Shown piece after piece: positions 22,102-39,841 of a DNA stretch of 64,000 nucleotides; the stretch's first letter is position 1; the number at the start of each line of letters is the position of its first letter. Source of the DNA: Galerina marginata (Eukaryota > Basidiomycota > Agaricomycetes > Agaricales > Galerinaceae); NCBI GenBank assembly GCA_023014335.1, contig JAECYW010000008.1, positions 1,488,001 through 1,552,000 of the forward strand. Reading direction: 5' to 3'. The notes under the pieces were generated by a model. It was not told where the DNA came from. It made no database searches and was given only the letters and a program-made list of their open reading frames with translations. The position numbers were made by a program, and so were the translations under genes.

Positions 22102-23614
22102 ATGGAATCATATTGCCTTAAAGGCTCCCTTATTGCGCTATTGCAAGTCGCATTTTCTTCTGCGCAATTTTCAACCCCTCAAGATCTGCCATCGCAGTTT
22201 GTCGTATGTTCACCTCCCATGTCTGCGATGAAACCATCCAATTAAACAGTTTCTATACCCGTAGTTTATCGACCCCCGTTCTTTCTCAGTCCTAGGTCAA
22301 AATGCCACCTTCCGCGACTCCTCTTTCACCCTATTTAACCCCTCTTCGACACAACCACCCTTCTTCCAGATTTTCGACCCAGCTTTCCTGACAATCCTAG
22401 GGCCGAAACCGTCTTTGCATGAAGTCGCCTCGAATGCCACTTTTGCTTTTGCCCACGAAGCGCCAGTTTATGTGCCGGAGACGGATGAGGTGTTCTTTGC
22501 GAGCAATGATGGGGGCGCGCTGGGGAATAGCGATGTGGATCATAATAATCAGGTTGGGAAGATTAGTATGCTGGCGGTGGAGGACGCTTTACGCAATGTT
22601 GGTGGAAGTGGGGAAGCGGTGAATGTTCCTATCACTAAGGCATGTTTATTCTGTACTGCTAAACTTATTCTCATCACATCGTATATTCGTTCTCTCGTCG
22701 CAGATTGATCTTCCAGGCACAATCCAAATGACGAACGGTGGGACGGGGCCGTTCAAGTCTTCTCTTGTGTTCGTTACGTCTGGACGAGGGCCGCTGCCAC
22801 CCTCTATCGCGCTCGTAGACCCCAAGAATCCAGAAAACACGACGATCCTATTGGATAATTTTTTTGGACGCCAATTTAACTCGTTAAATGATGTCAAGAT
22901 TCACCCGAAGTCTGGGGCGATCTTCTTCACCGATACCATGTACGTGCGAGCATTCTCAACTGGTGCCCTAACCATCTCCTCAATACACGTAGATCTGCGT
23001 TCCTCCACCAATTTCGTCCGCCTCCTCTTATGCCGAATCAAGTTTATCGGTTTGACTCTTTGACCGGGATTGTTCGTATTGTGGCTACGGATTTTGATAA
23101 GTGCAATGGAATTGCGTTTTCGCCGGATGGAAAGATTGCATATGTGTACGTCCATTGCATACGTGATGTCGTTGATACGGGCTTACTTCTGAACAGTGGA
23201 GATACTGGTGCGTCGGGCGGATTTTTGGGTAATAACCAAACAGAGCCCGCCACGATGTAGGTCTTGTGTTTCATATCAATGGATTCGTTAACGAACGAAA
23301 TGATTTTGGACTACAGATTTGCTTACGACGTTGACTCGAAGACCCAAGTCTTCCTCAACAGAAGAATCTTCGCCTATGCCGACACTGGCATCCCCGATGG
23401 GCTGGAAAGTGACTCGGAAGGGAACGTCTACGCTGGCTGTGGAGATGGCGTGCATGTATGGTCCCCTGACGGAACGCTTCTTGGCAAGTTCTTCATTGGG
23501 TCTACTTCGGCGAATATGGTGTTTGCCGGGGATGGGCGACTAGTGATTTTGGCTGAGACGAAGATTTTTGTGGCGAAGATTGTCGCGAAGGAAGGGATGG
23601 TGGCATTTCCATGA
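22102..23614 (+). CDS. Secreted SMP-30/gluconolactonase-like lactonohydrolase (lactonase 3)
   Basis: Six exons: 22102-22203, 22265-22639, 22704-22939, 22993-23145, 23197-23256 and 23317-23614, giving 407 residues. N-terminus MESYCLKGSLIALLQVAFSS looks like a signal peptide ending near SSAQ. The propeller motifs are FNSLNDVKIHPKSG, KCNGIAFSPDGK and PDGLESDSEGNVYAGCGDG. Like lactonase 2 it has a GC..AG intron at the same place (22640-22703, donor AAG|GCATGT). It lies 1.2 kb downstream of lactonase 2 in the same direction and with a related upstream region, so the two are a tandem duplicate; lactonase 1 is a third, older copy at the left edge. Substrate unknown. Confidence 0.9.
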
Positions 23615-24478
23615 TATTCTTAGGCCCTCGTCGGTTCTTTCGAGCTGTTGGGAATTGGTTGGAATAATGGATTGCTACAAGTGTACCTTCATGAGGAACG
23701 CCTCTCATCCTATGCAAATATCTTTCCGCTTGTCCTCACAGCGTCACTCCCCACCTGGCCTACCCTTCACCATCGTCCGGCATCCGTGACAGAAGATATG
23801 TTTAACATCTCCCGGCAACCGAATTCGACATCTCGAACTCTCGTAGAAATTCGTTCATTGGTTAGAAAACCCAGGTAGTCCTCGGCAAAACCTTCTTGAC
23901 TAGGAGCTGTTGATAAGTGACGTGGACGGTTGAGGAGCTCCTTCCTCTCAAGAACCTCAAAATATCCTCCTTTGCTCTTGAAGGTATTGTGTGGCCATCT
24001 GCCATACTCGAACAAATGATCACAACTACTACAGATTAGCCAATAAGGTCAGTCCTAGTCGACGACAGTCAATCATCAGACTGAGACTTTGCCGAAATCA
24101 TTGATACGGCTACAATCATGACTGTCCAGTGTCCGCGTATCAAACGATTATGACACCCCGCAACAGTGCATTTTCTCATCCACACTGGGCCATGACCGTC
24201 GTTCTTGTGCATCGCGTCTACCTTCTGCTGCTATCGCCCAACTAGAATCGGCATTTGCTCCAGACAATAATTCGACTCACGAAACGACAGCGGTTGTTGT
24301 TGCTCCACGCCGTGATTACAATACGTTTTCTTCGCAGAACGGAACGCCGAGGACAAGGCCTTACGAGAATGCTGTGCCAGTTGACATGACCGTCAACCTC
24401 TGCAAACCAGATGACTCTTAAGCGTAGTACTGGCGGTTATCTCCACCGACACAACTCACAACCTAACTGCCACTCAGA
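23615..24478. other. Intergenic, no supported gene
   Basis: Unique sequence without recognisable coding signal. It holds the 3' region of lactonase 3 and the promoter of the gene at 24479. A short ORF at 23767-24015 on the minus strand does not resemble a known family. Confidence 0.4.
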
Positions 24479-25637
24479 ATGCCACTTGCTGGACCTATCG
24501 ACTTGTCTCCAGCAGCACTCCTTCACGCTAAATTTGAGCAAAAGCGACAGGAACTCCTCGACACCGGACTGTATCTCGGCGACCCCGCCTTTGGCAATTT
24601 CGTGGACCAACGTGTCGTTTGGCGGCGTATCGGGGATTATGAAGACCGGCTGGTCACGAAAGCCTCTGCTGATGCACTTGCAGCTTTTCAAGATACCTTG
24701 GCTGCCTGCGAGTTTGTGGGCAATGCAGAACAGCGAGAGCGTTTGCCCGAATTGGTTTCGGCAAAGTTATCGGTTGTCGTCTACATCACGCCAGAGGATT
24801 ATTGGCTTACATCCTGTGGGATGTGGAAGAAACCGACCAGTGGCTGTCACACCTTCGCTGATATGAAGTTGAGTTGCACTGGTGTTGCTCCCACTCACGA
24901 GGTCTTTCAGCCCGACTTCGGAACCGCTGTTCTAAATCTCCGTGCACTTTTGCAAAAGGCCGCCCCTCCTTCCGCGCCAATTAAGGGTGTTTTGGTACGG
25001 GGTAAGGGAGATGACGAGAAAATAAAGTTCAGGCATGTTTTATTCGAAGTAAGTGTCATACCTCTTGGTCTCGTTTTACATTCTGACCTTTTTGCAGCTA
25101 AGCTCTTCTGACGAAAGCAACGAAGGTCGTGATCGGAACCTTGTAGAAGGTGGGAGGTCGCTCGCCGTCTCGGAAAGGGACGGCTATTGGCAATCTTTAT
25201 ATTCTAATTTGATGATTTCTCTAACGTTTTGGCAATTAATAGGCAGCGATATTTGGCCAGAATTTAATATCGCGGACTGGCCTACTCATTTCGACGCCGC
25301 CAAGGAGGCCCTTCAAAATATGGTCTCGACTCACAGAGTCGTCCCAGTACCCGCATACAACATTCAAGGCAATTTGATCCATCCCGAACAATACAGAAAG
25401 CACCTCGAAAGAGCTACTGCCCGTGTTACATTTTCACTGAAACATTGGTGTATTGGCGCAAACTACAAGGGGTCTGGCGTGCCAGGTGCTGACACATACA
25501 TTGCAGACATCGAGAGCATTCGCGTACTTGAACCTCCCAAGAGTCCTGTACCAGATACCCCTAGAAAGCGCAAGATTGCGGCAACGGACCCATTGGACAT
25601 TGAAATGTCACCTTCGAGGAGAAGTCGTACCTGTTGA
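24479..25637 (+). CDS. Unrecognised protein with a C-terminal nuclear-localisation-like tail
   Basis: Starts MPLAGPIDLSPAALLHAKFE. First exon about 24479-25048, ending at TTCGAA|GTAAGT; the next begins LSSSDESNEGRD after the AG at 25098. A second intron at about 25151-25243 is likely (GAAG|GTGGGA to TTAATAG) because the sequence between is AT-rich and joining VEG to SDIWPEF keeps the frame, though the frame is also open through it. The C-terminus has two basic clusters, PRKRKIAATD and SPSRRSRTC, looking like nuclear signals, with acidic and Ser-rich text before. The N-terminal part (LYLGDPAFGNFVDQRVVWRR) is compact and charged. I do not know the family; it looks like a lineage-restricted basidiomycete protein. 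Confidence 0.6.
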
Positions 25638-27171
25638 GATTATTTCTCATTTATTGTCTTTTCCAGTGTATTCGATGTCCTTCTTTTCTTCGCTTTTCGT
25701 CCAACAACCACCACCCCGTCGTCGTCGCTGCTGCTGTTCCAGCCACCGTTGAGCCTCGAGCCCTCGCCGGTCGTCGTCAGATTCATCATAAACTCAATAC
25801 CGCTTGCTAAGGCTAGCGAGGTCTTATCCAAATACTCAACTCAACAACAACACCGAATATTTTACCATCCCCACTTTACCACTATTCACACCTCGCCCTC
25901 CACTTTGAAAATCCAAGTCCAAATCCACCTTTCGTCGATCAAATTCCTCAGAAATTCAGAATAATGGCAAACCTTTCCCTGTCGTCGAATAATAATGCTG
26001 CCTGCGCCAGCGCCCGTCTGCACTGCAAATATATAGCCCAGAGGAAACAACGCCTGGAGCTCCTCAAATTACTGGAGCAGGGACTAGAAACGCTCTCAAC
26101 GACACTGCTATATTTTCTGGAGCACGGACCAAGTTTCTATCGTCAACCTTTATTCTTCAGTCATGCCTATCTTTCTCTTCGCTATTATGTCAGCCCGGTG
26201 CCCCGTACACTCCAGTAGACCATGTAACCTGTGAACTATGGCTGTAGGATACCTATTTTCTAGCATACCTTCACCCCTCGTTGCAGTCATTCACCTAGTA
26301 AATTACCCTAAGTCTCTGTTAGACGTAGATCAATGTCAGATAAGTAGTAACAATTGTAACAACACGGTCGCCTCAGTCCAAATCCTATTTATTCCTTAAT
26401 ATATCAAGAGTTCAAAGTCACTGGCATGAGCATTGATCTGCAGTAAGAGCGACTAAAAATAGAACGCGTTCAGCGTTGTCCAAGTTTGCGATCGAGGTCA
26501 CTGTTTCTGCCTTTCTCAACAACCTTCAATGTCTAGACTCTTGTACTCGTGTCACTGTAAAAAGCTTGTTTGGTTGCTGGTTTCTTGCTTGCTGAGAATG
26601 CGGCCGGCCAGTGGCCCTGTCAATCGGCCGCGCCATCCTCTCTTCCGTACCTCCATCATCGCATTCTGCACGGCCGTCGTACCCTGCTTAGACACCATTG
26701 CGATGAGTGCAACGACACCGAGCAACGACATTCGACATTTGAAACGTCCTGCTCATCTTTCATAGGTTAGCACAGGGGGATTAATCATGAGCAGGGTTCG
26801 GGGTATTCAAGGTAGGGGTAAAATCACGTTCTGCTCCGGGTGCCAGTGGTGCTGACGAAAGTCCGTTAAGGTCGTACCTGTTCCGAGGGTTGAGTAAACG
26901 TTGAGTTGCGATGATCATGTGCAGAATGAGAATGGAAAGGTATGCAGATGGACATCAACCTCCCAGTTGTTTATTGAATTTTTTCTAGCCTGGAAGGTAA
27001 CTTTTGTGAGCTTGTTGGCTACTAAGGTTGACTGTCTGTCGATGTAAGTCTATCCATTGTCGTCCGCACCACTCCGTCTCGACCATTCGCGGTCTCAGCC
27101 GAAATTCATAGGCAGAGGGATATTTTCGGCCGTCGGAAGCAGGTCTCAAACGGGAAGTACGATCGAACGTG
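25638..27171. other. Intergenic, no well supported gene
   Basis: An 84-codon frame at 25964-26218 (MANLSLSSNNNAACASARLH) has a plausible start context but no known similarity, so I do not call it. The remainder is low in coding signal. Confidence 0.4.
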
Positions 27172-27178
27172 TATAAAA
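27172..27178 (+). promoter_or_regulatory. TATA box of the AROM gene
   Basis: TATAAAA, 61 bases before the ATG at 27239, spaced as expected for a yeast/fungal core promoter with a short leader. Confidence 0.55.
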
Positions 27179-27238
27179 TGTCATCCTGCATTCTTTTGCC
27201 AACTCATCCCCACCTCGTCACCGTGCTCATCGCCAGCC

Positions 27239-32361
<5,123 letters not shown>

Positions 32362-33800
32362 TTTCCTTGGGGCTACGGATTGTGGTACAGATGTACTGTT
32401 GGTTGGACCACTTGAACCGAGATTATTGAAGATGCAGCAGAGCAGCGGCAACAATAGAAATCAATGAGCAGTGTAGATTATTTTAGTGTACAGTTACATA
32501 TGTACTATTCCTGGCTGACATTACATTAGAGTTTGGGGGGAAATGCCAATGTTATCGTGCAGCATTTGTCTCATCTTAGCCTGGTCATCATGCATCTGCC
32601 AGTCCCGGACACGGAGTTCCTTTCCGACTTGATTTCCATCCTCATCGCAAGAACAGGATCGGGTTATCTTTAAAGCTTAGGTTTAAATATTCACAACTTT
32701 ATTAGCGGCTACACACGGTTGCGGTCATCCTTACCTTGGGCCTACCCCGAACTGGTTTATAAGTTAATATTTTCGGTTGGAGGGCTCTCATGACCAGATA
32801 TTTGGCGATAACCATGGAGTCCACTATTGAATGAGCAAAATATGTACATGTTTCAAGTACTTTTGAAATGATTTTGAATTTCACAAGGAATGATATCGGC
32901 CTCTTCGAAGAGGACCGGGGTCCTTCGATGAAGCAGAGGTGCCGAGCAGCAGAGATGCAATTATTTTACGTTGGAGTACTTTTGATGCACGGTTAGCCTG
33001 ATCCTGCCTGATCCTTGGTTTATAAAAAAACGTGGATGTCGCATTCGACCGTCATTACATACGTACCGTCGTTACTTGTGGGGTAGAATTTCAAAGAAGT
33101 TCTAGCTTCCATGATTTGGGTAATTCTTTGAGCTTGTGCTACTCGCATCGCATCAGTAGTTCTGATGATGCCACCGGAGCCTTTATTTTAAGACCGCAGA
33201 AAATCATCTGTCTTCCAAGCAATGCTCAAGACAAACTCAAAGAGTGGGGAAGTCTCTAGAGACGAGTATGTTACGATTAAGCAGTATTTTGAAGGACAGT
33301 TCAATTGAGATGTCATTAGATTAGAGATTTATCCCTGCAGGGCCGTCCTTTCATTTACCGATATGGGTAGATAACCCCGGTCCCGACGTTTTCTGTTGTT
33401 TGTCATGGACTTCCGCTGCTTCCCATTGATCTGCGTGGTGCACGCAGTGCTCTCCGAACATGTCGCCCTGTTTCTCACTTGATGTTTTTCTACAGCTGAT
33501 AACAAGACTTCATTTACGGCTAAAAACCATGGGAACTCAAAATGTATTGCTCTTCATGGACTGGATTGGCCAAGTAGAATTGCGAAAACGAGTTCAACAG
33601 GATGAATGTCAGGGAGAGTGCTTCATATGCATGCAGTAGTTCGGTAAGTTCAACTAAATATACCGCATCATGGGAAATCTTACCCCATACATACGTTACT
33701 AGCCACTGCAGAATTTGCATCAGTTGATGACATGCTGTCGTTTGGCAGTATTTAAATATTCCAATGAGTTGCCGATCCAACTTGAACTTGTTTTTCTGCT
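32362..33800. other. Intergenic, no supported gene
   Basis: AT-rich spacer between the AROM stop and the A-T-R reductase start. Short ORFs on both strands show no family resemblance. Confidence 0.45.
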
Positions 33801-36800
33801 ATGGATGCACGCGTTTTCCCTCAAGCTGATGGCTCTGTGACTTTGCCAGAGACAGTGGACTTCCATAGGAAACACAACCCATATTCATCTCTCTACATAT
33901 TTTCCGAGGACGGCAAGCCCGACGTTACCAATGTCACCCAGCTGGAATTCGGGCGAGCTGCCGACCGCGTTGCTCATCACCTACGGCCAGCGAGGAATGG
34001 TCCAGATGGCCAAGTTGTGGCCTTCGTTGCCCTCTCGGACACTCTGCTCTACCAAGCAGTCACCATCGGTATTATGAGGGCTGGAATGATTGTGAGTCCG
34101 CAAATTTCGGTATCTCTCTATCAGCCTTGATTAACCGAAATGAAATGTAGCCCTACCCGATGTCTCCTCGCAATACCGCTGCAGCCATCATTAAATTGAT
34201 GCGGGACACGGCTAGTCACAGACTTCTTACAACTCGTGAAACCCTCCGACCGCTTATCGACGAAATTGCCTCAGTATTAGCTGCAGAAAACTATACTCTC
34301 TCTATCGAGGAAGTACCGCCTCTTGCAGAAATATTCCCCAAGCTTGGAAATGAGAAGCTGGAAGACCCTTTCGAACCATATCCCACTGCTCCACGACCCC
34401 CCTTAGACGACACTATGTTGTATCTTCATTCATCTGGTAGTACAGGTCTTCCGAAGACCATTCGACACACATTCAGGACAATCACGCATTGGGCAAGCTT
34501 TCGTGCGTGTCTTGGATTCCCATTGAATTATATTTTGCTCATTCGATTTGTTGACAAACCACAGCTCCTATCACTGAATCTCGAGATCATCGGCCGCCAT
34601 TGAAAATGGGTGGCCAAGCTCTTCCAGCGTTCCATACATTGGGGATTATCCTTCAGGTTCTGTGTGGACTCTATGGCATGGTGCCTATCGGCCTATACCC
34701 ACCCATTGCCACCACACCTACCTCTCAGCCCATGATCCCCACCCCTGGTAACATCTTGGATCACGTCGTACGTAGCGGCTGCAACTCCGTGATGGTCATT
34801 CCCGCCCTGCTTCAAATCTGGGCACAAGACAAGAAAGCTGTCGAAATCCTAGCAGGCCTGCATTTCACCGTGAGTCGACCAACCTCACCCAAACGACTGT
34901 TCTCACCCTCTGCATGAATTGGCAGGCATATTCAGGGGGGTCGGTACCGTCTAAGCTGGGTAACTTTATGACGGAATCGGGGGTGTTGATCACCCCGGTC
35001 TATGGAGCCACGGAATTCGGTGCACCGACTCACTTCTTCAGGAAGGAAGGCGATGAGAAAGACTGGGAATATTTGGCGTTCTCGGATATAGCACGTATTC
35101 GATGGGACCCGCAAGGAGATGGTACTTACGAGAGTCAATTTTTGGTGTGTTCTTTTTTTGCCTTGATTTCAATTTGCGCAACATCGAAGATTGATCTCTT
35201 ATCTGACTTTCCGTAGACCTCTGAAGTCCACCAGGTCTCTGTTGAGAACCTTTCAGATGTAAAGGGCTATGCCACCTCTGATTTGTGGGTGCCTCACCCC
35301 ACAAAGCCTTATTTTTGGAAAATGTGAGCATCTGGCAGTTTTTCAGTAGGTGCTGTACTTACAATTTCGCAGTGTTGGACGGAGGGATGATGTTATCGTC
35401 CATACGTCTGGCGAAAAGACCGTCCCGGCTCCTATCGAAGATATTCTTATGAGCAACCCTCAGTGCGTAACTCATCGTCAGGCAAGACAATGACTTATAC
35501 TTCCCGTCATTCTTAGTATCATGGGGGTTGTGATGTTCGGACGCGAGCGCGATCAAGCTGGTGTTCTTATTGAGCTCAAACCAACATACGCCATTGACCC
35601 CAAGAACGAAAAGGACCTTATTGCGGCTAGGAACAGCCTCTGGTCAGTTATGTCCTATAAGTCTCCAAATATTTCTGACGGCTCTCTGCAGGCCAATTGT
35701 CGAAGAAGCAAACAAAGTCGCTCCAGCCTTCAGCCGGATATTCAAAGAGATGATCCTTGTTTCGTCCCCCGCCAAACCTCTTCCTCGAGCTGGAAAGGGT
35801 ACTATCATGCGGAAGGCCGCCTTGGCTGCGTATGACGCTGAAATAAATGAAATGTAGGTTGCATTTTGGTTTCTAAACTGGTTATATCCTGATGCTATCG
35901 TAGTTATGCCAAGGTCGAAGCAACAGTGAACGTCGACTCGGTTCTTCCTCCTGCTTCCTGGGAAAAGGGGGTCACGGAAGCATGGCTGAAAGCGCAAGTT
36001 GAAGATATACACTCTGGAAAGCCGTTCACAGTGACCGATGATCTATTCGAACAAGGCATGGACAGGTATGCAATTCTTTACTTGATTGTCGGTTTCGTTG
36101 TTGAATTGAACCGGGGCAGTCTTGGCGCAACGATTCTTCGTCGTCGAGTAGTTGGAGCCATGCAATCCCCAGAAACGAAAGAGGCAGCTCAGCTGGTATC
36201 GCAAACCACGATATACACTCACTCCTCGATCGAAAAGCTCGCTGCGTTCCTCGTCGGCATTATTGCTGACCCTGACAACTTCGTTTTGAGCTCCAGCAGG
36301 ACGGAAGCTATCGAGATTATGATAACAAAATACGCGACAGGTTTATCTGAACCGATACATTTAGACAAATCTGTTGCTCCTCCAGTCGATGGTGCTGTCG
36401 TTCTGCTCACAGGATCGACTGGGAACCTTGGAGCTCAGCTGTTGGAGTCTCTCTTGAAAGATCCTCGAGTCAAGACAGTGTACACCCTTGACCGGCCTAA
36501 GTCTGGTTCCAAGTCCATTGCAGAGAGACAAACTCAGCGATTCGCTGACAAGGGCTTCAATGCATCTGTTTTGAATTGTTCGCGTCTCATCCCCCTGGAA
36601 GGTGAAACGTCGCACAGGAACCTCGGCCTCAAAACAGCAGTTTACGACGAGGTAAGCTCCTTGTTATTTCTGCTTCTATTTCTTGTTGAAATCTTTGATC
36701 AGCTGCGCAACTCTGTGACTACAATCATTCACAATGCTTGGAGACTGGACTTCAACATGTCTCTTTCGACATTCGAGCCAAATGTACAAGGGACCCGCAA

Positions 36801-37774
36801 CATCGTTGACTTAGCTCGTGCGGCTCTCTATGCCCCTTACCTCAAGCTCCTCTTCACTTCCTCCGTTTCATCTGCGTTTTCATGGGACAAGACTCAAGGT
36901 GCATACCCTGAGGAGGTCCTCACCAACCCCTTCTATGCTGTAGGAAACGGGTATGGAGAGAGCAAATATGTATCCGAGAGGGTGGGTGACTCAAGTTATG
37001 ATTCCTACAGTGATTGGCATTGACAATTTACTTTTACTCTCAGATACTCGCTCAAAGTGGTGTTCAAGCAACCTCTTTCAGGATCGGTCAAATTACTGGA
37101 GGCTATCCTAACGGAGCATGGGCGACCACAGACTGGGTGCCGATCCTCGTCAAGTCGAGTATTCGATTGGGCGCCTTGCCATCTGCCGCTGGTGTATGTC
37201 GTCATGTTTCTAGTGAGACCGTATACATATTGATCATCTAAACTATCAGCTCGCATCATGGCTGGCAATGGACGCTGTTGCACAAACTATTCTTGACGTC
37301 GCTTGGTCAGCGGACTCGTCACCTGCCGCGCTCAACGTCGTTCATCCTCAGCCGGTCTCCTGGGACACTGTTATCTCATCGATTAGTGAAGCACTCGTGC
37401 AAGAAGGTGTGACGCCGACGAAGCTTCCAGTTGTTGACTTCAAGACTTGGTTCGGTCAGTTGGAGACGTACTCAAGCAACCCGTCTGACGAAGTTCTACA
37501 AGAGATAGTAAGCAAAGGCCTTATTCTCCTTCAACAACATACTAATCGTCACCCTCAGCCCGCAATCAAACTTCTCGACTTCTTCCGCGGCACTGTGCAA
37601 ATGGACGAGGCCATTCGCCAACAGGGCGTGGAGAATGTTGAACTGGGTGGATTGGCCTCTTTCTCAACGGAGAAGGCTAAGGTGGTGAGCCAAACGATGA
37701 AAACTCTTCCTCCTATTGCCCAATCGGATGCCCTAATGTGGGTCAAGTATTGGAAAGGCGTTGAATTCATCTAA
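33801..37774 (+). CDS. NRPS-like adenylate-forming reductase, A-T-R architecture (copy 1)
   Basis: Activates a carboxylic acid as adenylate, loads it on a phosphopantetheine arm and reduces it with NAD(P)H to an aldehyde. First exons: 33801-34091, 34151-34502, 34565-34869, 34926-35144, 35217-35323; several more follow. Adenylation domain: YLHSSGSTGLPK (A3), GATEFGAPTH (A5), GRRDDVIVHTSGEKTVP (A8). Carrier: DLFEQGMDSLGATILRRR, with the Ser attachment codon split by the intron at 36066-36119. Reductase: LLTGSTGNLGAQLLESLLKD (Rossmann), SSVSSAFSWD, YGESKYVSER (Tyr and Lys). Basidiomycete enzymes of this group reduce aryl or small acids; lysine-pathway alpha-aminoadipate reductase is a different branch. 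It is the homologue of the gene at 56743-60687. Substrate unknown. Confidence 0.9.
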
Positions 37775-38404
37775 GAGGATCCTACTTCATGTTACCTAAT
37801 CTCAATCCATGTAATGTCGGTGTATTATTGGAGAGTAGTAGAGTTTTAAATAATATTGTAATGGTCAAACATTTCCACCGTCAAACGTCATCTTTTTCGA
37901 TATTTTTATCTCGACCGACTGGAAAAATTCAATATTCTTGGGGCAATACATAGAACGGATACTAAAGAGGTCCTAACGAAAAGTACGGTAGGTAGAGTTG
38001 TTAAGGAGCGGCGAAAAGGTAATGCAGTTAAATTGCTATGCCTGAGTATCGAAATCGGCGGGTATCCAGAGAGAGAGACAAGAAACTAAAACAAAGATAC
38101 GACAATAAGTGAAGATGACATGAAGCCAGAGATAATAAGTATTAAGGTAGAACAGTAATGATCATCCAGTGCGTAAATGTCATGATTAACAAAAATAGAA
38201 AAAAGGTTTCGACTGGCTTGGTATCTACGTCTGCAAACTAATAGATTAAAGGGTTGCAGGCGGGAAGGAGTCGTGACCGAATACATTGACCACGGACTTC
38301 TCTTGATAATATTGTCGTTTCTATGGTTTGGTTCACTTTCTCTGACGAGTCCAGGTCAGGCGAGGACGGGCGATGGGCTGGGTTGGAGGGATAGTCCTTC
38401 GGTT
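37775..38404. other. Intergenic between convergent genes
   Basis: AT-rich 3' regions of the A-T-R gene (plus) and the RGS gene (minus). No coding signal. Confidence 0.5.
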
Positions 38405-39841
38405 CTATAGGCGGTGGCCCGGAACGGCCCAAAACAACAATGATAAGGCAGTTGTGAACGCCGTGATCAGAACGCTGACCCAGATGGCACGACCCATCAG
38501 AAGTTTCTTGACGTAAGGTTCGCGAATGGTGAGAGTGCGGAATGGCGTGGTTTCAGATTGGCCAAAGAAGACCAGAATGGGATCGAGCTCGTATTGGTGA
38601 GATACGAGGAACAGAATGGCCAAGGAGAAGGGAATAAAGAGCTGAAAGGGTATTTAACAAATCGAAAGGAAAAAAATATCGACATATCACTTACGAAAAA
38701 CCTCTTGGACTTCGGGTGAACATCCAGGAATATCAGGGCGAACGCAACTGCCAGGCCAATCCAAAGGAAGATGAGACCAAGTACAAGACGGACCAAAGCT
38801 GATATTGGTGTCAAGTTGCCAAATGCCTTAGCACGGAGGAAGCGAGGGAAAGCGTCCTGTTCCATGGCGCGGAAGCAGTACTCCTTCTGTGCATGGAAAA
38901 TATCTGGAATTTGGGCCATCAAAGCCAACTCGGTTTGCGATTTGGGCTCTTGACTACTGCTTAGAGGGAAGCTGTGAATCCGGAGGGCTGGTGGAAGATA
39001 AATCTCGTGGTTCTCGGGCGAGTTCACGATGTTTCCGGCAGGCGAGAGGTAACGATAGAAAATTCGTTCTGCTGAGGCTATGAGGTCCATCCTCGTGATT
39101 GCGGCAGAGCGAGGAATGACGGTGGGAGCACGGGAGGCACGTTTCAGGTTGAACAAGGTAGGCGTGCGACCCGATAGCGAAAAGGGTGTCGAGGAACGCT
39201 CCTTGTCCAAGGCATCAACAGGAGATGCAGAAGCGACCCGAGTGTGCTCGGAATGACCAGCTGTATGTGGCCGAGGGCTTGTCGAACGGCCACCATACCC
39301 CGCCTTCTCGTCACCAGCGGCGGCCAGGTTACGCTTGTCTTGTTCGGACAGCATCTCCCCCGTGCTCGCAGTACTCCTTTTCGTTCCTCCCCCATCTGCG
39401 TTTAGACCCACAACCGTCCCGTAAATAGAGCCCCTCCTACGAGCATAGTCCCAATATTGCGGCCAATCTTCTTTGATAGTGCGGCCTGATTTGCGAACAT
39501 CTTTAAAGTAGGCTCGACAAAGATTTTCGTGCTGTTGAACATCCAGCCAGAAATCTAGGATATCTTCTGCCCCCTCTCGTTGTAGAAAGAGGCTAGATAA
39601 AATAACATGAGTCGTTTTAAAGACTTTGCAAGCAGGGCACGTACTAGAACATAAAAAGATCAACGGGAGGCCTTGTTCTTCTTGACAAGACTTCGGTAAA
39701 GGAGGGTAGCCTGTTCTTGCGACTATTGGCCCAGTCATCTTGCTGTCGTTTTTCGTCGTCCATCGCGGCGCGGCGGGTCGGTAGCGCGTCGTCGTCGGTG
39801 TTCTTAACGGAGGCTTGCTCGTTGTCGTCGATGGCAAACAA
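38405..39841 (-). CDS. RGS-domain membrane protein, Rax1-like
   Basis: Three exons: 39841-39645, 39592-38695 and 38641-38405, giving about 443 residues. The N-terminal RGS fold opens LPSFTEVLSRRTRPPVDLFM and continues LFLQREGAEDILDFWLDVQQ. A long low-complexity insert rich in Ser/Thr/Pro (residues ~115-220) interrupts it before IPRSAAITRMDLIASAERIF and ending with FPRFLRAKAFGNL. Three hydrophobic helices follow: LVLGLIFLWIGLAVAFALIF, LFIPFSLAILFLVSHQYELD and GRAIWVSVLITAFTTALSLL. RGS plus C-terminal helices with SHQYELDPILVFFGQSE is the layout of yeast Rax1, which marks bud sites with Rax2; in filamentous fungi the homologue is tied to polarity. Longer frames in other phases at the 5' end are spurious: the chosen frame alone gives the conserved RGS start. 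ATG 39841 versus 39763 is not settled. Confidence 0.8.

Noticed and set aside
25964..26218. 84-codon ORF MANLSLSSNNNAACASARLH as a gene
   Set aside because: No similarity, no intron and no conserved feature; length is within chance expectation for this spacer.
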